Both the position numbers and the translations under genes were made by a program. Below, in pieces: positions 29,099 through 33,748 of a stretch of 33,748 bases of DNA. How positions within the stretch are numbered: the first letter of the stretch is position 1; each line of letters opens with the position of its first letter. The DNA is from Acidobacteriota bacterium (GTDB lineage: Bacteria; Acidobacteriota; Polarisedimenticolia; J045), in the NCBI GenBank assembly GCA_003696075.1, contig RFHH01000078.1, positions 1 through 33,748 on the forward strand, given 5' to 3'. The notes beneath the pieces are model-generated. The model was given only the letters and a program-made list of their open reading frames with translations, was not told the origin of the DNA and searched no databases.

Positions 29099-30859
29099 TC
29101 AGTTCAGCCGCACCCAGTGCACCATCCCGCTCGTCGAACCCACGACGATCCCCTGGTTGAGGCCGTCGTTGTAGTCGAACGTCGGATCACCGATCGTCTT
29201 TCCCGCCTCGAGGAGCCAGCTCCTGATGACGGTCCCGGTCGGTACGTCGACCTCGTACAGGTGTCCGTCGGAGGAGCCCACATACGCCCGGGTGTTGGGA
29301 ACCCCGCCGACCCACCGGAGCAGCACGGGCGCGGAGGCGCCGGGGACGTTCACCGACCAGTGCGTCGAATCGCCCAGCTTGGCCGTCCCGGCCGTCACCT
29401 TGATGCCATGGAGGGTGTTGTCGGTCGTCCAGACGACCCAGTGCTCGTAGAACCCGTTGCCGGCGGCGATCCGCGAACTGACCGCGACCGCCTTCACCGG
29501 GCCGTCGCTGACGGGCGGCGTGTAGCTGTCTCGCCGCGCCAGCGGCGCCGGGTAGGGCCCCGTGCGGTTCACGGCATCGTAGAGATAGATCGTCCCCGCG
29601 GTGTTCCCGAAGACGAGGAAGGTGTTGTTCGACGTTCCGTAGCGGAAGACGACGGGTGTGGTATCGATGTCCCCGAGCCCGACGGTCTCCGAGTACGGCG
29701 GCACCACGAACCGGCCGTCGTGGGTGACGCGGATGACGAGGATCGACTCGTTGTCGTCGCCGTCGCCGTGAAGCGGTACGTAGATCAGGTTGTCGGCCCA
29801 GTCCCGGTAGAGGATCTTCGGGGCCGCGTTCGAAATCCCGAGGGTCGGCGATCCGACCTGATCCGCGCTGCTGCCCGACTCGTCCCCGTCGTAGCTGTCC
29901 AACAGGTTGAGCATGTGGTCGTAGAGCAGGACTTTGTTGTTGGAAACGCCGCATCTCGTCGCGACCACGACGACGTCGTCGGCCGGGTTGTTGTTGTTGT
30001 CGAAAGCGTCGAGCATCACCACCGGTCCCGCCTGCAGGGAAGACGACGCGGGATCGCATCCGGCGTCCGCGAGAACGTTGGCGCTCGCCTCCGGCGGCGC
30101 GGGCGTGTCCAGCCGGAACCGGTAGAGCATGCCGTCCTGAGTCGTCAGGAAGGCGGTGAAATCGTTGGTGCCGTCGTAGTCCGGATCGAGGTCGCCGACC
30201 TTGGGCCGCGACTGGACCGCCCCTCCCACCGCCGGCGGCGTCCACCCGGCGCGCCGTCCGTCGAGTTCGCCCATGCGGTAAAGGAGGCCGTCGTTCCCCA
30301 CGGTCACGACGTGCTCGCCGGGGGTGGCACCGATCGGTGCCAGGCTGGCCGCCCCGGTGGTGAATTCCCACTTGTAACTGAGGCTCGTCCGCGGCAGGCC
30401 CCGGGTTTCGACGCCGGGTGCGTAATTGAACGACGTGTCTCGCGAGAAGACCTTGTAGTAGTGAATGGTCCCGTCGTTGGACGCATCGAGATCGACGCAG
30501 CTCGACGCGCCGGCCGGCGTCACGCAGGCGACGATGCTGGCTCCGACGGTGTCGCCGAGGTTGTAGCTGCTTCCGGGCGCCGGATCGTCCGTCACCGGGC
30601 TCCCGAGCCGGCGCAGCACCAGGACACCGGCGAAGTCGGGATCCGACGGATTCACCCATTCCAGGGCCACCTGCCCCTCGGCCGCCGAGGCCGTGAGGGT
30701 GCTGACGTCGCCCGGGGGCGTGACGTCGGGACCGCCCGCCGGCGGCCTTGCGGCTGCCCCCGGGATCGTGAGCAGCGCGCAGCAAACCCCGAGCAGGGGC
30801 GGCCACAGCGGACCTTTGCCGGACGATGACGAAACGGAACGATCACTGTCGCGAGACAC
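29099..30859 (-). CDS. Secreted Fn3 plus beta-propeller-like repeat protein
   Basis: A 586-residue exported protein. The signal sequence is atypically preceded by a Ser-rich stretch (residues ~1-40, hydrophobic LLGVCCALLTIPGAA). Residues ~45-140 form a fibronectin-III domain (PPGDVSTLTASAAEGQVALEW). The rest is a run of beta-sheet repeats with D-x-(D/N)-x-D-like calcium loops (e.g. GDLDPDYDGTNDF, DGDGDDNES) and glycine turns (GSSDGHLYEVD), in the style of PQQ/VCBS propellers. The start is a GTG at 30859 that lies inside a 13-bp inverted repeat. No enzyme motif is seen; it is likely a cell-surface or secreted binding protein. The neighbours are the small secreted protein upstream and the M64 peptidase downstream. 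Confidence 0.8.
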   Translation of the reverse strand: MSRDSDRSVSSSSGKGPLWPPLLGVCCALLTIPGAAARPPAGGPDVTPPGDVSTLTASAAEGQVALEWVNPSDPDFAGVLVLRRLGSPVTDDPAPGSSYNLGDTVGASIVACVTPAGASSCVDLDASNDGTIHYYKVFSRDTSFNYAPGVETRGLPRTSLSYKWEFTTGAASLAPIGATPGEHVVTVGNDGLLYRMGELDGRRAGWTPPAVGGAVQSRPKVGDLDPDYDGTNDFTAFLTTQDGMLYRFRLDTPAPPEASANVLADAGCDPASSSLQAGPVVMLDAFDNNNNPADDVVVVATRCGVSNNKVLLYDHMLNLLDSYDGDESGSSADQVGSPTLGISNAAPKILYRDWADNLIYVPLHGDGDDNESILVIRVTHDGRFVVPPYSETVGLGDIDTTPVVFRYGTSNNTFLVFGNTAGTIYLYDAVNRTGPYPAPLARRDSYTPPVSDGPVKAVAVSSRIAAGNGFYEHWVVWTTDNTLHGIKVTAGTAKLGDSTHWSVNVPGASAPVLLRWVGGVPNTRAYVGSSDGHLYEVDVPTGTVIRSWLLEAGKTIGDPTFDYNDGLNQGIVVGSTSGMVHWVRLN

Positions 30860-30922
30860 GGCCGTTCCCCCTTCCGCTCCGACGACCCCCGCGTCGGAAT
30901 CTAGTGCCCGGGGGAACGGCCG
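30859..30922 (-). promoter_or_regulatory. Nested inverted repeat that would hide the Fn3 gene's ribosome-binding site
   Basis: Outer arms CGGCCGTTCCCCC (30859-30871 on +) and GGGGGAACGGCCG (30910-30922) are perfectly complementary over 13 bases. Between them lies a second perfect pair, TCCGACG/CGTCGGA (30878-30898, 7-base loop). In the minus-strand transcript the arm next to the start contains the purine-rich SD region GGGGGAAC and the first base of the GTG, so folding would mask translation initiation. Alternatively it ends the transcript of the upstream gene. Confidence 0.55.
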
Positions 30923-30940
30923 GCGAGCCGTCCCGGTTCT

Positions 30941-31699
30941 TCAGCGCAACCCGAGTTCGTGGAGGGTGCGGTAGAGGTAGTCCACCTTCTTGTAGTCCGC
31001 CGGCGGCGAGTAGGTGTCGGGCCCCGGCGTGACGGTTCGGACGCTCTTGACCTCGCGGCGCGACACGACCGACACCCCGCCGGCCTGAAGGCGGTTCTCC
31101 TCCACGACGGGAACCGCTCCGGTGTCGGCGATCTTCTCCAGCACCGCGCCCGCCAGCGGCTGCGAGAGAGCGGCCGCGCGCAGCAAATCGGCCAGAAGTT
31201 CGCGGTCGACCCCGATCTCCGAGCTGAGCCAGAGCGTCCGCGTCACGTGAAGACCGGCCCCGTCGATCACCGCCTCGTACCGGCGGCAATTCCAGGAGCC
31301 GAACGCCTTCCGCTCGTCGGAGGCGGTGAAAGTGACCGTCGCCCGCTTCTCGAGCGCGCCCCCGGCGATCTTCTCCGCCAGCTCCGGCGGCACGAGTGTC
31401 TCGAGACGGGCCGGGAGCTCGGCCTCGACGTAGGAGCGCCGGGAGTGATCCACGTAGTAGACCTTCCCCAGGTCGCGCCGCAGGATCACGCTCTTGCGCA
31501 GGTCGTCGTAGCGCGCCCGGTCCTCGCCGAGCCAGATCCGCGATTCCTTCTTCGGCGCTCCTTTCTGCTCCTGGCCCGAGTGGAGCGAGAGTGTCCGCCC
31601 CGGCGCTTCGACCTCGACGGTGATCAGCGTGTCGGCGGACACCAGAGTGGGCAAGAGCAGGCAAGCGAGCCAGCACAGGACGCGAGCGACTCCTTGCAT
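30941..31699 (-). CDS. Small exported protein, DUF4412-like
   Basis: A 252-residue exported protein with signal peptide (MQGVARVLCWLACLLLPTLV, cleavage near SA-DT). The mature part is beta-rich: VEVEAPGRTLSLHSGQ, RIWLGEDRARYD, KVYYVDHSRRSYVEAEL. That layout (basic residue at the strand start, then 'yyvDh..rsY') is familiar from DUF4412-like periplasmic proteins, but the match is by eye. ATG 31699 has GGGAGG 6 bases upstream. It is downstream of the TgpA-like gene (89-base gap with an 18-base palindrome) and upstream of the Fn3 gene. Function unknown. Confidence 0.75.
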   Translation of the reverse strand: MQGVARVLCWLACLLLPTLVSADTLITVEVEAPGRTLSLHSGQEQKGAPKKESRIWLGEDRARYDDLRKSVILRRDLGKVYYVDHSRRSYVEAELPARLETLVPPELAEKIAGGALEKRATVTFTASDERKAFGSWNCRRYEAVIDGAGLHVTRTLWLSSEIGVDRELLADLLRAAALSQPLAGAVLEKIADTGAVPVVEENRLQAGGVSVVSRREVKSVRTVTPGPDTYSPPADYKKVDYLYRTLHELGLR

Positions 31700-31710
31700 C
31701 GGATCCTCCC

Positions 31711-31728
31711 GCCGGCCGCGCGGCCGGC
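31711..31728. repeat. 18-base perfect palindrome
   Basis: GCCGGCCGCGCGGCCGGC, self-complementary over its full length. It lies 12 bases before the ATG at 31699, directly next to the ribosome-binding site. No T-tract. It may form a cruciform or hairpin or be a protein-binding site. Confidence 0.5.
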
Positions 31729-31788
31729 CGACGAGACTCTACCGTATCCGGCGGTCCGGTGCCCGGAGAAGCGGAAGGTGGCGGCGAT

Positions 31789-33748
31789 TCACGCGACGGA
31801 GCTCCGTCGCCGGCGGCAGCGGCCCCTTTCGGCGAGGCGGGCGAGCGCGTCCCGGGCGGCGGCGATCTCGTGCGGCGCCGGTTCGTCGCCGCCGAACCGG
31901 ATGCGCTCGTACAGCGAGACGAGCAGCCGCACCGACTCCGGGTCGCCGAGAACGGTTCCGGCCCGCGCCGCGAACTTGCGGGCAGTCTCGGAAGGCGCCG
32001 GAACGAGTCCGGCGCGGCCCGCCAGGCGCAGGAACGAGGCGAAGAAGCGAGGCAGCGGTGCGGGCGGGCGGCGCCGCCTCCTCAGCATCCATCCTCCCGC
32101 GAGCGCGGCGAGGCCGGCGGGAAGGAGGGTGCGCGGATCCAACAGCGCGCGGGCCGCCTCGGCCGCGGCGGCCAGCCGGAAGCGCGCGGCCTCGATGAGC
32201 CGCGCCTGATCCTCGAGGTCGAGCCCCACGACCCAGGTGTCCCAGAGGACCACCGCCGCATCCCATCCCGAGCGGATGGCCAGAACGGGGCCGGACGCCG
32301 GCTCGCGGCCCGACGGAGGCGTCGGATCGAAGGGGACCCAGCCTCGTCCGGGGACCCACACCTCCACCCAGAGGTGAGCCCGGGCGTCGCGGACGACCAG
32401 CCTGTCGCTCAGGGGCACGCGGTCGGCCCCGAGCCAGCCGCCGACCACCCGCGCGGGGACGCCCCTGAGCCGCAGTCCCAGCGCCATCGCCGTGGCGAAG
32501 TACTCGCAGTGGGCGGGCGCTCCCGCGAGAAACGAGGCGAACGGCCGCTCCGGGTCGATCGCACTCAGATCGAGGCTGTAGGGACGGCGGGCGAGATCGC
32601 GCACGAAGGCGCGCGCCAGACCGTCCGGGCGGCGCTCGTCCGGAGCGACCGAACGCGCCCAGGCGGCGAGGGCCGGCTCGATGCGGCCGGTCCGGAGGAA
32701 CGCGGCGGCATCGGGCCCCCCGTCCCCGGAACCGCACGCGGTGGCCACACCCACGGCGAAGCGGCGGGGCGGCCGTCCGGACACGGTGCGGATGGCCCCT
32801 CCCGGCGTGACCCTGACCAGGGTGTCCCGGAGCGTGCGGATCCACACCGCGTGGCCCGGCACGGGGAGAACGTTCAGGCCCACTCTGCGAACTTCGATCT
32901 GAGCCACCAGGCGAACTCGCTGCGAGCGGCACGCAGGCGGGAGCGGCGCGAGCCGGCCGCCCGGGAGGTGAACGATCCGGTCGTCGGTTCCGTCGGCACG
33001 GGCCCACCCGCGCCCCGTCCACGCGCCGTACTCCTTCGCCCGCCAGTACAGGGCGGAAGGATCGGCGTCCTGGTCGGTCAGCCGGGCCTCGAACACGATG
33101 TCGCGGCTGCGCTTGATCCTCCCCAGGGCACCGAGCCGGACCTCGTCGGCGAGGCCCGTTTCCCGCGCCGTGCCCCGCCGGTCCTCGCCGTTTGCGCGCC
33201 CCCACCCGCCTCCGCTGTGGGGAAGCACGAAGAACAGGCCCAGTCCGAGGATCAACGAAGCGGCCGCGATCGACGCGGCTCCCCGGGCGGACGTCCGGCA
33301 GCCGGTACGGCGCGACGGGGGGAGGGCCTCGACGAGGGTGGCGCGCGTCCGCGCGCGGATCGCCGTCACCATGAACGCGGACAGTGGCAGGATGAACCAC
33401 AGCTCGGTGGTTTCCGCCGCCGCGATGACGATCAGGAGAGTCGCCAGGAGCACCGGCCGGTGCGAGCGCGAGGGATCCCCGGCGAGAACCTCGGCGACGA
33501 CGATGAAGACCACCAGGCGTGCGAGCGCCATCACCGGGTCTCGCTGCGCCGAGACGAACAGGTCCACCGCGAACAGCGGGAGATAGGCGGCCGCGAGCCA
33601 GGTGAAGAGACGGGGGCGGTCGAGCCAGGACGCCAGCGACGATCCCCGCGCCCGTGCCACGCCGAGCGCCAGTGCCGCGAGGCAGACGGCAAAGGCCGCC
33701 GGTCCCAGCGCCCCCGCAGCGAAAGCGGCGGAAGATCCGACGGCGACC
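31789..33748 (-). CDS. TgpA-like membrane transglutaminase (5' end outside the window)
   Basis: The frame is open to the right edge. A GTG at 33660 exists, but the ~29 codons before it encode a further hydrophobic helix (AAFAAGALGPAAFAVCLAAL), so the true start is probably beyond the window. At least 652 residues are seen. The N-terminal part holds several membrane helices (the DUF3488-like region). The transglutaminase core has the Cys of HCEYFATAMALGLRLRGVPA, the His of AHLWVEVWV and the Asp of FDPTPP. A C-terminal membrane helix and a cytosolic DUF4129-like region follow. TgpA proteins are periplasm-facing and usually lie downstream of MoxR and DUF58 genes. Those would be to the right of this window if the usual order holds; the MoxR gene at 5301 is far away and is not its partner. 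Confidence 0.88.
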   Translation of the reverse strand, partial: VAVGSSAAFAAGALGPAAFAVCLAALALGVARARGSSLASWLDRPRLFTWLAAAYLPLFAVDLFVSAQRDPVMALARLVVFIVVAEVLAGDPSRSHRPVLLATLLIVIAAAETTELWFILPLSAFMVTAIRARTRATLVEALPPSRRTGCRTSARGAASIAAASLILGLGLFFVLPHSGGGWGRANGEDRRGTARETGLADEVRLGALGRIKRSRDIVFEARLTDQDADPSALYWRAKEYGAWTGRGWARADGTDDRIVHLPGGRLAPLPPACRSQRVRLVAQIEVRRVGLNVLPVPGHAVWIRTLRDTLVRVTPGGAIRTVSGRPPRRFAVGVATACGSGDGGPDAAAFLRTGRIEPALAAWARSVAPDERRPDGLARAFVRDLARRPYSLDLSAIDPERPFASFLAGAPAHCEYFATAMALGLRLRGVPARVVGGWLGADRVPLSDRLVVRDARAHLWVEVWVPGRGWVPFDPTPPSGREPASGPVLAIRSGWDAAVVLWDTWVVGLDLEDQARLIEAARFRLAAAAEAARALLDPRTLLPAGLAALAGGWMLRRRRRPPAPLPRFFASFLRLAGRAGLVPAPSETARKFAARAGTVLGDPESVRLLVSLYERIRFGGDEPAPHEIAAARDALARLAERGRCRRRRSSVA

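Noticed and set aside
31789-33660. TgpA-like gene as complete with a GTG start at 33660
   Set aside because: The frame stays open to the edge and encodes another membrane helix upstream of that GTG, so the gene is more likely cut by the window.
1-33748. CRISPR arrays, insertion sequences, rRNA genes or tandem repeats
   Set aside because: None were seen on reading the window; the repeats found are short inverted repeats in gene spacers.

Overview
The window is about 33.7 kb of very GC-rich DNA from a Gram-negative bacterium. It encodes an outer-membrane-type barrel protein, Wzz-family chain-length control, a sigma-54-type promoter and several secreted proteins. The mix of an HgcAB-like fusion, S9 and M64 peptidases, TgpA-like transglutaminase and surface-polysaccharide genes would fit an uncultured Acidobacteriota- or Myxococcota-like lineage. 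That placement is an impression from gene content only, and no rRNA is present.

Layout. Bases 1-3232: the tail of a GT4 glycosyltransferase, a convergent protein of unknown function, then a plus-strand pair with overlapping stop and start codons. The pair is a SAM methyltransferase and an HgcA-like corrinoid protein fused to a ferredoxin. Bases 3255-17857: a long minus-strand array of thirteen genes, many joined by 1- or 4-base overlaps. In transcription order they are a small HTH protein, WbpB-like dehydrogenase, WbpD-like acetyltransferase, GT4, a LarA-like nickel enzyme, PglC-type sugar transferase, NeuD/PglD acyltransferase, CapK-like adenylate-forming ligase, S9 peptidase, GT4, ATP-grasp enzyme, MoxR-type AAA+ ATPase and a TraB-like protein of unknown function. 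Bases 17968-19185: one plus-strand nucleotidyltransferase (PF14907-like). Bases 19109-25654: the polysaccharide core operon on the minus strand, in the order outer-membrane barrel, Wzz, tyrosine kinase, YvcK and WbpM/CapD.

Bases 25655-26317 are a non-coding control region. It carries a near-consensus sigma-54 promoter facing the core operon and two similar dyads about 31 bp apart upstream, as expected for an enhancer-binding activator. Bases 26318-26895 hold a PqqD-like protein and a 72-residue peptide that looks like a modified-peptide precursor. A tRNA-Arg(ACG) with a clear promoter follows. Bases 27075-33748 (minus strand) hold a cupin, an M64 metallopeptidase, a secreted Fn3/propeller protein, a small secreted protein, and a TgpA-like transglutaminase that runs off the right edge.

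Functionally most of the window serves synthesis and control of a surface polysaccharide containing N-acetylated, probably uronic or deoxy sugars. Sugar nucleotides are made by WbpM/WbpB/WbpD/NeuD, the first sugar is loaded on lipid by the PglC-like transferase, the chain is extended by GT4 enzymes, and export length is set by Wzz plus kinase. No flippase, polymerase or Wza-type porin is visible. The least ordinary parts are the HgcAB-like fusion with an altered ferredoxin, the TraB-like/MoxR pair, the LarA-like gene inside a glycan operon, the PqqD-peptide-nucleotidyltransferase set, and a recurring pattern of GC hairpins just upstream of start codons, including one that would hide the ribosome-binding site of the Fn3 gene.
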